From the NCBI RefSeq assembly GCF_003287405.1, contig NZ_PRLD01000002.1, positions 124,001 to 188,000 on the forward strand: DNA of 64,000 nt. The letters run 5' to 3'. The translations under genes and the position numbers were made by a program. How positions within the stretch are numbered: the stretch's first letter is position 1; each line of letters opens with the position of its first letter. Below are positions 49,882 to 59,291 of the stretch, piece by piece. Under the pieces are notes generated by a model that saw only the letters and a list, made by a program, of their open reading frames with translations, made no database searches and was not told the DNA's origin. The stretch is from Faecalibacterium prausnitzii. Its GTDB lineage: Bacteria; Bacillota; Clostridia; Oscillospirales; Ruminococcaceae.

Positions 49882-49893
49882 GGAAGCGCTGCT

Positions 49894-50646
49894 ATGACTG
49901 ATCTGCATTGTCACATTTTGCCCGGCATTGATGACGGCGCAAAGGATACAGCAGTCTCGCTGGAGCTGCTGCGCAGGGAATATGAGGACGGTGTGCGCAA
50001 TATCGCCTTCACCAGCCACTTCAACAGCGAACGTACCACGGTGGAAGCCTTTACAGCAAAGCGGCAGGCTGCCTTTGAGCAGCTGACCGCCGCACTGGAG
50101 GGACAGCCCATGCAGTTTGACTTCAAGCTGGGCGCAGAGGTGTTCTTCTCTCCCGGTCTGTGCGAGCTGGATACCCGGGCGCTGTGTATGGGGGATACCG
50201 CCTATCTGCTGCTGGAGTTTCCCACCACCCACAAGCCGCACTTTATCCGGCAGACGCTGTACCAGCTGCAGCAGCAGGGCATCGTGCCGCTGATCGCGCA
50301 TATCGAGCGCTATCCCTATGTGCTGGAGGACCCCACTCTGCTGTACGACTGGGTGGCCGCCGGTGCTTATGCACAGATCAATGCAGGGGCACTGCTGGAG
50401 CCCAAGCTGTGCAAAAAACTGTGCAAGTTCATTCAGTGGGGATTGGTCCATGTCATCTCCACCGACACCCATTCCCCGGACAAGCGCCCGCCCCGTATGG
50501 CACAGGGCGTGCAGCAGCTGGAAAAGCTGCTTGGCAAGGAGACGGCTGCCCGCATCGTGCGCAACGGCGATGAACTGTTCCATGATCAGGAGCTGGACGC
50601 TGCGACCCTGCATCAGCCCAAAAAGTTTTTGGGAATGTGGGTCTGA
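49894..50646 (+). CDS. PHP-type protein-tyrosine phosphatase (CpsB/CapC/YwqE-like)
   Basis: 250 residues: DLHCHILPGIDDGAKD (metal-binding), AFTSHFNSE, LGAEVFFSPGLCELD, PLIAHIERYPY and HVISTDTHSPDKRPPRM. A manganese-dependent PHP phosphatase that dephosphorylates the kinase tail. Completes the Wzz-kinase-phosphatase set, though no glycosyltransferase genes are in the window. Confidence 0.93.
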   Translation: MTDLHCHILPGIDDGAKDTAVSLELLRREYEDGVRNIAFTSHFNSERTTVEAFTAKRQAAFEQLTAALEGQPMQFDFKLGAEVFFSPGLCELDTRALCMGDTAYLLLEFPTTHKPHFIRQTLYQLQQQGIVPLIAHIERYPYVLEDPTLLYDWVAAGAYAQINAGALLEPKLCKKLCKFIQWGLVHVISTDTHSPDKRPPRMAQGVQQLEKLLGKETAARIVRNGDELFHDQELDAATLHQPKKFLGMWV

Positions 50647-50710
50647 TCCAATTAGTAAGGAGAAAACTGCCCGGGCGGAGGAATACTCTGTCCGGGCAGC
50701 GGATTTTGAT

Positions 50711-51499
50711 ATGAAGAAAAATAAGGTCCTGAAAATCGTGTTGATCGTGCTGGGCACGCTGGTGGCATTGTTGGCAGCAGCTGTCCTTGGTGTGCTGCTC
50801 TATCTTCGCAGCATGGCAGCCAGTCTGCCGGAAACCCTGCCGGATGCCCCGGCGGACAGCACACAGTTCACCCTGACGGATGATGATCTGGATAAGCTGC
50901 TCAGCGGCGAGATCACGCTGGAGGAGCTGACCGGCGAAGCTGCTGCATCCAGCGGCGGGGAACAGGAGGCGGCGGCCAGTGCTCCGCAGGAGGAAGCAGG
51001 TTCTGCCGCTTCCTCGGGGAGCTCTGGCTCCCAGACGGAGAGCAGCAATGCGTCCTCTTCCGGCAAGAAGGAGAACACTACCGGCACATCCGGCTCCAGC
51101 ACTGCTTCTGCCGCAGAAAAACCGGCGTCCTCTTCCGGTAAACAGGAAGCTGCCTACGAGACGGAGGTCAAGGCGCTGCTGAAGCAGCTGTACAGTGTCA
51201 AGGCGCGCGCTGAGTCGGAGCTGAACAGCTGCATTGCCGGGGCAAAGGCAGAATACAAGGCGCTGCCGGAGTCTCAGCAGACACAGGCGCGCAAAATCTC
51301 CATTGCACTGGCGAGAAGCGGCAGACTGTATGCGATGCAGGCATCTTACGATAAGGAAGTGGAGAACATCGTCAGCCAGATGCGCACTGTGCTGACCGCC
51401 AACGGCCAGAGCACCGCCTTGGCTGATCAGGCAATGGCTTCCTATAAGGCACAAAAGAGCGCCATGTACTCCCAGCTGACCGCAAAATTGTACTCCTGA
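50711..51499 (+). CDS. Membrane-anchored Ser/Ala-rich protein of unknown function
   Basis: 262 residues: KKNKVLKIVLIVLGTLVALL signal anchor, a short folded piece (TDDDLDKLLSGEITLEEL), a Ser/Gly/Glu low-complexity linker of about 75 residues (~75-150), and a C-terminal helical domain (YETEVKALLKQLYSVKARAESELNS...). Weak SD; no better in-frame start. Last gene after the phosphatase, so a surface or polysaccharide-linked role is possible. No family recognised. Confidence 0.72.
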   Translation: MKKNKVLKIVLIVLGTLVALLAAAVLGVLLYLRSMAASLPETLPDAPADSTQFTLTDDDLDKLLSGEITLEELTGEAAASSGGEQEAAASAPQEEAGSAASSGSSGSQTESSNASSSGKKENTTGTSGSSTASAAEKPASSSGKQEAAYETEVKALLKQLYSVKARAESELNSCIAGAKAEYKALPESQQTQARKISIALARSGRLYAMQASYDKEVENIVSQMRTVLTANGQSTALADQAMASYKAQKSAMYSQLTAKLYS

Positions 51500-51516
51500 C
51501 CCGCAAAACGACCCAT

Positions 51517-51582
51517 GACCACCCGCAGCATATCTCCCGGGCACCGACCGTGCCGGAGAAGGGGCTGCGGGTGGTCTTTTTT
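51517..51582 (+). terminator. Terminator after the polysaccharide regulatory operon
   Basis: GACCACCCGCAGC / GCTGCGGGTGGTC stem with TTTTTT. The remaining gap to 51814 has no coding potential I can support. Confidence 0.85.
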
Positions 51583-51814
51583 GCCAAGTTTCCTCCAACA
51601 TGGAGAAAAATGCCGATGACATGGACGGATGACTCTGCGGCAGAGACGCTGCCTTTTACGCCGACAGGGGAGGGCGGATTGTACGCGCCAACGGAACAAT
51701 CCCCCAAAAGGCCGGAAAAGTAGCACTTTTACCTACAAATGTACAGGAAATTTGTATAAAGTATAAGATTTCACTCATGCTTTGCTATAATGAAGTGAAT
51801 TCTTTTCATGTAAA

Positions 51815-51843
51815 TTGACAAAAATCGTGGTTATCTTTATAAT
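51815..51843 (+). promoter_or_regulatory. opp operon promoter (full consensus)
   Basis: TTGACA (51815-51820), 17-bp spacer, TATAAT (51838-51843): a perfect sigma-A promoter. It is followed by a 190-nt leader with three successive stems: 51868-51902, 51919-51939 and 51942-51967. Confidence 0.9.
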
Positions 51844-52038
51844 AGATAGAGTGTTTCTCGGGTATGGACGATGGTGTTTATGCAACCGCAAGATGCCATC
51901 GTTTTATTATTCGCTTTTCTGTCCGCGTGCCAAGGACAGACGTCCGCTATGTGTGAGGCTGGCGGACTGCGGGAAAGTGTGGCTCGGCCTGAGAGCAAAA
52001 ACAGTAATTCATTGATAGGATTGGAGTGGCATCAAACG

Positions 52039-52956
52039 ATGGCAAAGTACATCATCAAGCGTGTCGCAATGGGTATCTTCAGTATCTTTATTGTGGCTAC
52101 GGTTACCTTTTTTGTCATGAACCTGGTCCCCGGTGGCCCGTTCGTGGCAGAAAAGTCCATCAGTGCCGCTGCTCAGCAGGCTCTGGCCGAAAAGTATGGC
52201 CTGGATAAGCCGCTGGGTGTGCAGTACGTCAACTACATGGAGAGCCTTCTGCACGGCGATCTGGGTCTGAGCCTGCGTCAGCGCGGCCGTACCGTGAACC
52301 AGATCATCGCCAGCAAACTGCCGGTGTCCTGCCGTCTGGCAGGCATTGCAGTGGTGGTGGCTCTGTGCGTGGGCATCCCGCTGGGCTGCATTTCCGCTTA
52401 TAACCGCGGCAAGTGGCTGGATAACGTTATTATCGTGTTTGCTACCTGCGGCATCGCGATCCCCAGCTTTATCTCCAGCGTGCTGCTTTTGTACCAGTTT
52501 GGTATGAACATGAAGGTGCTGCCCACCGTTGGCCTGAACAGCGCAGCCGCCTATATCATGCCGGTTACCGCACTGGCCATCTATCCCTCGGCTTATATCA
52601 CCCGTCTGATGCGCTCCAGCCTGCTGGACGTCATGGGTCAGGACTATATGCGCACTGCCCGCGCAAAGGGCGTGTCCCAGTTTATGATCCTGTTCAAGCA
52701 CGCACTGCGCAACGCCATTCTGCCTGTCATCACCTACGTTGGCCCCATGCTGGCCAGCCTGATGACCGGTTCTTTTGTGGTGGAAAAGATCTTCTCCGTG
52801 CCCGGTCTGGGCCGCGATTTCGTGTCTGCTATCACCAACCGTGACTACACCATGATCATGGGCACCACCATCCTGCTGTCCAGCATGGTCATCATTGCAA
52901 ACGTGATCGTGGATATCCTTTATAAGATCATCGACCCGCGCATCAAACTGCAGTAA
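52039..52956 (+). CDS. oppB: Oligopeptide ABC transporter permease OppB
   Basis: 305 residues, six helices. Starts MAKYIIKRVAMGIFSIFIVATVTFF-like (quoted in part: YIIKRVAMGIFSIF), FVMNLVPGGPF and the EAA loop RSSLLDVMGQDYMRTARAKG. ATG 52039 has TTGGAG 12 nt ahead; the in-frame upstream extension reads the leader. First gene of oppBCDF. Confidence 0.95.
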   Translation: MAKYIIKRVAMGIFSIFIVATVTFFVMNLVPGGPFVAEKSISAAAQQALAEKYGLDKPLGVQYVNYMESLLHGDLGLSLRQRGRTVNQIIASKLPVSCRLAGIAVVVALCVGIPLGCISAYNRGKWLDNVIIVFATCGIAIPSFISSVLLLYQFGMNMKVLPTVGLNSAAAYIMPVTALAIYPSAYITRLMRSSLLDVMGQDYMRTARAKGVSQFMILFKHALRNAILPVITYVGPMLASLMTGSFVVEKIFSVPGLGRDFVSAITNRDYTMIMGTTILLSSMVIIANVIVDILYKIIDPRIKLQ

Positions 52957-52974
52957 GAGAAAGGAGCGATTTTC

Positions 52975-54024
52975 ATGGAAAACATTAAAAAGAATCCGCT
53001 CAGCCTGCAGCTCAACGCGGAGGATTTTCTGCCCGCCAGCAATGAGGAAAAGCAGAGCCTGGTGGTCATGCGCGAAAGCGTCAACTTCTGGAAGGACGGT
53101 ATCCGCCGCCTGAAGAAGAACAAGATCGCCATGGTCAGCTTTGTGTTCATCATTGCCATTGCCATCTTTGCCTATCTGCTGCCCGCCGTCTGGCCTTACA
53201 GCTATTCCGAGCAGATGAAGGGCAGCAACAACCTGAAGCCCTTCGAATACTCTGTCTCCGAGCAGGCGCGTATCGACGCAGGCGAAAAGGTGTTCCCGCA
53301 CATTCTGGGCACCGACCGTATGGGTCGTGACTTCGCTGTGCGTATCATGATGGGCACCCGCGTTAGCCTGTCTGTTGGTCTGATCGCTTCTGTGCTGGTG
53401 CTGATCATCGGCGCCACCTATGGTGCGGTTGCGGCTTTTGCCGGCGGCTGGGTGGACAATATCATGATGCGTATCACCGATATTCTGTACACCATCCCGG
53501 ACATTCTGTTGATCATCCTGCTGGGCATGGCCCTGAAGGACCCGCTGGACAAGCTGTCCACCCAGCCCGGCTTCAAGTGGATGCAGACCCTTGGCCCCAA
53601 CATGATCTCCATCTTCATCATCTTTGCTCTGCTGTACTGGGTCGGTATGGCGCGTATCGTCCGCAGCCAGATCCTGATCCTGAAGGAGAGCGAGTACGTT
53701 ACCGCTGCCCGCGCACTGGGCGCTTCCAGCGGCCGTATCATCAAAAAGCATCTGCTCACCAACTGCATCGGTACCCTGATCGTTACCACCACCCTGCAGA
53801 TCCCGGCTTCCATCTTTACTGAGAGCTACCTGAGCTTCATCGGTCTGGGTGTTGCAGCCCCGCTGCCTTCTCTGGGTTCTCTGGCTACCGATGCCGTCAA
53901 GGGCATGAACACCTACCCCCATCTGCTGATCGCTCCCGCACTGATGATCAGCGTGATGATCCTTGTGTTCAACCTGTTCGGCGATGGCCTGCGCGATGCC
54001 TTTGACCCGAAGCTGAAGAATTGA
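52975..54024 (+). CDS. oppC: Oligopeptide ABC transporter permease OppC
   Basis: 349 residues: long cytoplasmic N-terminus with FWKDGIRRLKKNKIAMVSF (OppC N-terminal domain), extracellular loop, then HILGTDRMGRDFAVRIMMGTRVSL and EAA loop SQILILKESEYVTAARALGAS. RBS AAAGGAG. Membrane partner of OppB. Confidence 0.95.
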   Translation: MENIKKNPLSLQLNAEDFLPASNEEKQSLVVMRESVNFWKDGIRRLKKNKIAMVSFVFIIAIAIFAYLLPAVWPYSYSEQMKGSNNLKPFEYSVSEQARIDAGEKVFPHILGTDRMGRDFAVRIMMGTRVSLSVGLIASVLVLIIGATYGAVAAFAGGWVDNIMMRITDILYTIPDILLIILLGMALKDPLDKLSTQPGFKWMQTLGPNMISIFIIFALLYWVGMARIVRSQILILKESEYVTAARALGASSGRIIKKHLLTNCIGTLIVTTTLQIPASIFTESYLSFIGLGVAAPLPSLGSLATDAVKGMNTYPHLLIAPALMISVMILVFNLFGDGLRDAFDPKLKN

Positions 54025-54038
54025 TGAGGTGAACAGAA

Positions 54039-55040
54039 ATGAGCGAGAAAATTCTTGACATCAAAGAAGAACGCCTTTCTTTCTTCACCCCTGCGGGCGA
54101 AGTAAAGGCACTGAACGGCGTTTCCTTTACCATGAATCAGGGCGATGTTCTGGGCGTTGTGGGTGAGTCCGGCTCCGGTAAGTCGGTCACCGCCTACTCC
54201 GTTATGGGCCTGACCGCTTATCCCGGCAAGCTGGTGGGCGGCAAGGTGTGGTTTAACGGCCACGAGATCGAGAACATGAAGGAGAAGGACTTCCGCAAGA
54301 TCCGCGGCAACGAGGTCTCCATCATCTTCCAGGACCCCATGACCAGCCTGAACCCGGTGTACACCATCGGTAACCAGATCGTGGAGGTCATCCGCCTGCA
54401 CACCGATAAGAACAAGGCCGATGCATGGGCACGCGCCAAGGAACTGCTGGAGCTGGTTGGCATCAATGAGCCCGAGAAGCGCCTGAAGCAGTACCCCCAC
54501 GAGCTGTCCGGCGGTATGCGCCAGCGCGTGATGATCGCGATTGCACTGGCCTGTGAGCCCAAGCTGCTGATCGCTGACGAGCCTACCACCGCACTGGACG
54601 TGACCATTCAGGCACAGATCCTTGAGCTGATGCAGGATCTGCGCAAGAAGCTGGGCATGAGCATCATCATGATCACCCACGATCTGGGCGTTGTGGCTTC
54701 CATGTGCGAGAAGATCGCCGTCATGTACGCCGGCCACATCGTGGAGTACGGCACCACCGACGAGATCTTCTACCAGCCGGGTCACGAGTACACCAAGGGT
54801 CTGATCAACTCCATCCCCAAGCTGAACACCGCAGAGCACGAGCGCCTTGTGCCCATCGAGGGTACCCCTGTGGATCTGCTGAATCCGCCGGCCGGCTGCC
54901 CCTTTGCGCCCCGCTGCAAGAACTGCATGAAGATTTGTCTGAGCAAGATGCCCCCGCGCACCGAGCTCAGCGATACCCACTATACCTACTGCTGGCTGCA
55001 GCAGAAGGCTGCATTTGAGAAAGGGGAAAAGGCAGAATGA
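54039..55040 (+). CDS. oppD: Oligopeptide ABC transporter ATPase OppD
   Basis: 333 residues: Walker A GESGSGKSVT, signature LSGGMRQRVMIAIAL, Walker B LLIADEPTTALD, H-loop ITHDLGVV and the OppD/F C-terminal domain with cysteine-rich CPFAPRCKNCMKIC. Overlaps oppF start by 4 bp (ATGA). Confidence 0.95.
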   Translation: MSEKILDIKEERLSFFTPAGEVKALNGVSFTMNQGDVLGVVGESGSGKSVTAYSVMGLTAYPGKLVGGKVWFNGHEIENMKEKDFRKIRGNEVSIIFQDPMTSLNPVYTIGNQIVEVIRLHTDKNKADAWARAKELLELVGINEPEKRLKQYPHELSGGMRQRVMIAIALACEPKLLIADEPTTALDVTIQAQILELMQDLRKKLGMSIIMITHDLGVVASMCEKIAVMYAGHIVEYGTTDEIFYQPGHEYTKGLINSIPKLNTAEHERLVPIEGTPVDLLNPPAGCPFAPRCKNCMKICLSKMPPRTELSDTHYTYCWLQQKAAFEKGEKAE

Positions 55041-56032
55041 GTGAACATAAGACGCTGGTTGAAGTCCAGCACCTGCAGCAGTATTTCCCCGCCGGCGGTG
55101 TGGGCAAGAACCGCAAGTACGTTCAGGCTGTGGATGACGTAAGCTTTGCCATCCGCAAGGGCGAGACCCTTGGTCTGGTAGGCGAGTCCGGTTGTGGCAA
55201 GACCACTACCGGCCGCACCCTGCTGCGCCTGTACGAGCCCACCGGCGGCAAGATCTACTATGACGGCAACCTGCTGTTCGATAAGGACAACAAGATCGCA
55301 GTGGATATGCTGCCCTACCGCCGCCGGATGCAGATCGTTTTTCAGGATCCTTACGCAAGTCTGGACCCCCGCATGACCATTGGCGACATCGTGGGTGAGG
55401 GCATTGATATCCATCATCTGGCCGAGAACGAAAAGGACCGCCACGATAAGATCATCGCCCTGCTGGAGCGCGTTGGCCTGAACAGCGAGCACGCAAACCG
55501 CTACTGCCACGAGTTCTCCGGCGGTCAGCGTCAGCGCGTGGGCATTGCCCGTGCACTGGCCGTGAACCCCGAGTTCATCGTTTGTGACGAGCCTGTCTCT
55601 GCACTGGACGTTTCCATTCAGGCTCAGGTCGTCAATATGTTCGAGGATCTGCAGCAGGAGATGGGTCTGACCTACCTGTTCATCGCCCATGACCTGAGCG
55701 TTGTCAAGCACATCTCCAACCGCATCGGCGTGATGTATCTGGGCAAGATGGTGGAGCTGGCCGACAGCTACGAGCTGATCACCCACAGCATCCACCCCTA
55801 CACCCGCAGCCTGATTTCCGCTATTCCGGTGGCAGACCCCATTACGGCTCGCCAGTCCAAGCGTATCGTGCTGCAGGGCGATGTGCCCAGCCCCCTGAAC
55901 CCGCCGTCCGGCTGCCGTTTCCGCACCCGCTGCCCCTATGCAGATGAGCAGTGCGCCAACGAGGTGCCCGAGTTCAAGGAGGTCTCCACCGGCCACTGGG
56001 CAGCCTGCCATCACCTTGACCGCGTGAAGTGA
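55037..56032 (+). CDS. oppF: Oligopeptide ABC transporter ATPase OppF
   Basis: 331 residues: Walker [14 protein letters not shown], signature [15 protein letters not shown], Walker [13 protein letters not shown], and C-terminal [14 protein letters not shown]. Second ATPase of the importer; followed by a separate promoter for the binding protein. Confidence 0.95.
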   Translation: MSEHKTLVEVQHLQQYFPAGGVGKNRKYVQAVDDVSFAIRKGETLGLVGESGCGKTTTGRTLLRLYEPTGGKIYYDGNLLFDKDNKIAVDMLPYRRRMQIVFQDPYASLDPRMTIGDIVGEGIDIHHLAENEKDRHDKIIALLERVGLNSEHANRYCHEFSGGQRQRVGIARALAVNPEFIVCDEPVSALDVSIQAQVVNMFEDLQQEMGLTYLFIAHDLSVVKHISNRIGVMYLGKMVELADSYELITHSIHPYTRSLISAIPVADPITARQSKRIVLQGDVPSPLNPPSGCRFRTRCPYADEQCANEVPEFKEVSTGHWAACHHLDRVK

Positions 56033-56097
56033 GAACACTTCACATCAGTAAAAGGTGAAAGCAATTCAACTTAGCGCTGAAATGTTGTCACAAAATG

Positions 56098-56147
56098 GTT
56101 ACAGTCCAAGTTTTGGACTTGTAACCGCCGTGAGAACGCATTATAAT
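56098..56147 (+). promoter_or_regulatory. oppA promoter with overlapping palindrome
   Basis: TTGTAA (56119-56124), 17 bp, TATAAT (56142-56147). The -35 is inside an inverted repeat GTTACAGTCCAA / TTGGACTTGTAAC (56098-56125), a likely repressor site. GCAATTCAAC (56061-56070) upstream also recurs near 58.9 kb. Confidence 0.7.
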
Positions 56148-56246
56148 CATTCGTGTTCCTCCGGTGTACATTTGCACCGGATCGAATATAGAGGCGGCTG
56201 GGGGAACCTGGCACACTCAAATTTGATATAAGGGAAGGATATTATT

Positions 56247-57974
56247 ATGAAACGCATTTCTCGTCGTAATTTCCTCAAGGTTGCAGGCGTGGGTGCCGCT
56301 GCTCTGGGTCTGGCAGCCTGTGGCGGCAGCAAGTCCGGTTCTACCGCAACCTCCGGCACTGCTTCTTCCGCTGCTGGCTCTTCTACCGGCAGTGTCAACA
56401 CCGCTGGCTTCACCGTCCAGTACGGCCCCAACCCCGAGACTCTGGATCCCTCTTTGAACAGCGCTGTTGATGGCGCCAACACCATCATCACCATCTTCGA
56501 GCCCCTGCTGATCATCAACGAGAACAACGAAGTTATTGGTGGCCAGGCTGAGAGCTGGGAAGAAAGCGAGGACGGCCTGACCTGGACCTTCACCATGCGT
56601 GACGGTCTGAAGTGGAGCGATGGCACCGACCTGACTGCTAAGGACTTCGAGTACAGCTTCAAGCGTATGGCTGATCCTGCTACCGCTGCTCCCTATGCAG
56701 CGACCTGCCTGGGCATGATCGACGGCTACGACGCAGCTGCCGGCTTCCCCGATGCAGACGGCAACCCCACTGCAGAGCCCAACCCCGATGCTCTGAACGT
56801 TAAGGCAAGCGATGACGGCAAGACCCTGACCATCGTGCTGTCCTACCCCTGCTCCTACTTCGACAAGATGGCCGCATTCGCATCCATGAGCCCTGTGCAG
56901 CAGGCTACCGTTGAGGCCAACGGCGATGCATGGTGCACCTCCGCTGAGACCTTCGTCTCCAATGGCCCCTACATGATCACCGAGTGGACTCCCTCCGAGC
57001 GTATCGTCCTGACCAAGAACCCCAACTACGTTGGCGGCTGGGATAACTCCAAGATCGTTTCCGACAGCATCACCCTGCTGCTGCTGGAGGACTCTTCCGC
57101 TTCCTTCGCTGCTTATAACAGCGGCGAGGCTGTCCTGATCAAGGACGTGCCCACCGACGAGATCCCCAGCCTGACCAAGGCAGAGGACGGCGGCGACTTC
57201 TATGTTGACACCATTCTGGGCACCTATTACGTCAGCATGAACCTGCAGCGCGATGCCTTCCAGGATGCCAAGGTCCGCAAGGCTCTGGCTCTGGCTATCG
57301 ACCGCGACTACGTTGCCAACACCATCATGCAGGGCACCTACTCTGCTGCTTCCAACATTGTCGGCCCTGGCATCGTGGACGAGCAGGGCTACTTCTACGA
57401 CAACGCGAACGGCGGTTCTCCCTACATTGCTGATGACTACGAGGCAAATATGGCCGAGGCTAAAAAGCTGCTGGAGGACGCTGGCTACCCCAATGGCGAG
57501 GGCTTCCCCACCATCGAGTACAGCACCAACGATTCCGGCTACCATGTGCCTCTGGCAGAGTACCTGCAGCAGACTTGGGGCGATCTGGGCATCACTTTGA
57601 GCATCAGCAAGATGGAGTGGTCTGCCTTCACCGCTGCTCGCCGTGCCGGCGAGTACGATGTTGCCCGTAACGGCTGGGTCATGGACTACAACGATCCTTC
57701 CAACATGATCGAGATGTTCTGCACCGACAACGGCAACAATGATGGTAAGTACTCCAACCCTGACTTCGATGCTGCTATGGAGGCTTCCAAGGTTGCTGAT
57801 CCTGCCGAGCACTTTGCGCAGCTGCATAAGGCTGAGGACATCCTGATGGAGGATATGGGCTGCATCCCCGTTGCTTACTACAACGACTTCTGGCTGCAGA
57901 GCTCTTCTCTGAAGGGCGTCTGGCACAGCCCCTACGGCTACTGGTACTTCCAGTACGGCTACATCGAGGAGTGA
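56247..57974 (+). CDS. oppA: Oligopeptide-binding lipoprotein OppA
   Basis: 575 residues. Signal KRISRRNFLKVAG..LAACGG, then family 5 solute-binding fold: YGPNPETLDPSLNSAVDGAN, FTMRDGLKWSDGTDLTAKDFEYSFKRM, GPYMITEWTPSERIVLTKNPNYVGG, ALAIDRDYVANTIMQ and a GYWYFQYGY end. Presents peptides to OppBC. Codon use strongly biased towards highly expressed genes; its own promoter allows excess over the membrane parts. Confidence 0.95.
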   Translation: MKRISRRNFLKVAGVGAAALGLAACGGSKSGSTATSGTASSAAGSSTGSVNTAGFTVQYGPNPETLDPSLNSAVDGANTIITIFEPLLIINENNEVIGGQAESWEESEDGLTWTFTMRDGLKWSDGTDLTAKDFEYSFKRMADPATAAPYAATCLGMIDGYDAAAGFPDADGNPTAEPNPDALNVKASDDGKTLTIVLSYPCSYFDKMAAFASMSPVQQATVEANGDAWCTSAETFVSNGPYMITEWTPSERIVLTKNPNYVGGWDNSKIVSDSITLLLLEDSSASFAAYNSGEAVLIKDVPTDEIPSLTKAEDGGDFYVDTILGTYYVSMNLQRDAFQDAKVRKALALAIDRDYVANTIMQGTYSAASNIVGPGIVDEQGYFYDNANGGSPYIADDYEANMAEAKKLLEDAGYPNGEGFPTIEYSTNDSGYHVPLAEYLQQTWGDLGITLSISKMEWSAFTAARRAGEYDVARNGWVMDYNDPSNMIEMFCTDNGNNDGKYSNPDFDAAMEASKVADPAEHFAQLHKAEDILMEDMGCIPVAYYNDFWLQSSSLKGVWHSPYGYWYFQYGYIEE

Positions 57975-58024
57975 TCTCCTCCCTGTGCTGTGCAGCGTAA
58001 GCTGAACCGTAAACTCTAAGCACT

Positions 58025-58066
58025 AAGCACCCCGCTGACCGGAAACGGTTGGCGGGGTGCTTTTTT
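58025..58066 (+). terminator. oppA terminator
   Basis: AAGCACCCCGC / GCGGGGTGCTT stem, inner CCGGAAACGG, T run. Confidence 0.92.
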
Positions 58067-58080
58067 GCTGTTATCCTGCA

Positions 58081-58120
58081 AAAAAGACGAGTGCTCGGTT
58101 TTGCCGAGCACTCGTCTTTT
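58081..58120 (-). terminator. Terminator of the orphan gene (symmetric)
   Basis: AAAAGACGAGTGCTCGG / CCGAGCACTCGTCTTTT; lies 30 bp after the minus-strand gene's stop. Confidence 0.9.
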
Positions 58121-58150
58121 ATATGTAAACCAGATTGAAAAGGTACCAGC

Positions 58151-58909
58151 TTACACCGCAGCCATGGCAGCCAGAACGCTCTGCCAGCTCTTGCTGCGTG
58201 CGGCAGGCACCGGCGCGGGGCGGGTGCGCCGTGTAGCAGGAGCACTATGACCGGTCGCAGAGGATACCGTCAGGGCAGGGGAGGGGCAGAAGAACACAGC
58301 AGTGTCCTTTGCCAGCCACTGCGCAGCCAGTGCGGCAGCCTGCGGGTCAGACTGCAAGGCACGGCGCTCGTTCCCGGCCAGAAAATCTGCCAGCCAGTAC
58401 AAAATTGCGCCCAGCGGCAGGCAGGGAGAAGTGTCCTGATTCCAGTAGCTCCAGCGTGCACCGCAGCCAAGGTGGCTTTCGACTGTGATCTGTGCGCCGG
58501 TGCGGGCATTCTGCGGGATGGAGCCAACATAGTTGGTCCCGGCGCGCTGCCCCAGCTCCTCAATAAGGCGCTGGGTGCGGGCGGCATCCAGCCGATCCTC
58601 CCGGCAGTAGGCGCGGAAGTCGGTCTGGCTCAGCAGGCTGTCGGCACTGGACGGAAAACGCCCGGTCAACTGCCCATCCGCATTGTGGCACAGCTGCCAG
58701 CCCTTGCGGAACAGCTGGAAATTCAGGCAGCGCCGCCCCATGGTGGAGTAGCACACAAGGGCGCTTTGCTCCCCGGGCAGCTGTTTTACTTCAAGATAGG
58801 CGTCGTTGCCGCAGGTATCCTGCAAACGGACGGTAAGCAGCAACTGTGCACCGACGTGCTGGGTGGACATGGCGTTGTGCATGGCGTCAAAATAACGGGA
58901 AGCGTCCAT
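58151..58909 (-). CDS. Conserved-looking hypothetical protein
   Basis: 252 residues, no signal or membrane helix. Starts MDASRYFDAMHNAMSTQHVG with AAGGAGATCA 4-9 nt ahead. Central region is rich in Cys/Trp/Arg (GRRCLNFQLFRKGWQLCH, GCGARWSYWNQD); the last ~35 residues are basic, Pro/Ala-rich (APATRRTRPAPVPAARSK). I do not recognise a family. Its codon use matches neighbours, so it is probably a native cytoplasmic protein. Confidence 0.7.
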   Translation of the reverse strand: MDASRYFDAMHNAMSTQHVGAQLLLTVRLQDTCGNDAYLEVKQLPGEQSALVCYSTMGRRCLNFQLFRKGWQLCHNADGQLTGRFPSSADSLLSQTDFRAYCREDRLDAARTQRLIEELGQRAGTNYVGSIPQNARTGAQITVESHLGCGARWSYWNQDTSPCLPLGAILYWLADFLAGNERRALQSDPQAAALAAQWLAKDTAVFFCPSPALTVSSATGHSAPATRRTRPAPVPAARSKSWQSVLAAMAAV

Positions 58910-58928
58910 GATTGATCTCCTTCCTATA

Positions 58929-58980
58929 GCAATTCAACTTTTTAATGCAACAGCAACAACGTTGAATTGCATATCGCAAA
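58929..58980. promoter_or_regulatory. Inverted repeat upstream of the orphan gene
   Basis: GCAATTCAAC (58929-58938) and its exact inverse GTTGAATTGC (58971-58980), 32 bp apart; a GCATAT..ATATGC dyad follows (58979-58995 region). GCAATTCAACTT also occurs ahead of oppA (56061). Possible operator. The rest of 58910-59224 is AT-rich and holds no gene I can support. Confidence 0.45.
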
Positions 58981-59224
58981 TATGCTGTTTGAATGTTGCA
59001 CTAATTTCTTGCCTTACGACAAAAGCAAACAGCGAAACGTTGTAAAAGCGCCAGCCGGGTGATCGGGCCGTCAGGCTGCATAAAACTTCTCTGAACATAG
59101 TATAGCATACCTTTGAATGAAAAACAACTGTAAGTTTTCCGAAACAACAAATTTTTGCAAAAATCTACAGCGCATTGCAAACAAAAGTTCAAAGTATGGT
59201 TGTGCACTGAGATGTGCGGTTGTA

Positions 59225-59291
59225 AAAAACGACCCCTGCGGGAGATGCCGGCTAAGGCCGGAACTGCTCCCACAGGGGTCGTTTTGTTTTT
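59225..59291 (-). terminator. Terminator of the VWA/MoxR unit
   Basis: AACGACCCCTG / CAGGGGTCGTT outer stem with GCCGGC..GCCGG inner pairing; T run on both sides. Confidence 0.85.

Noticed and set aside
52009-53922. 637-codon minus-strand His/Asp-rich frame
   Set aside because: Shadow of oppB/oppC; His/Gln/Asp richness arises from reverse-complemented membrane-protein codons.
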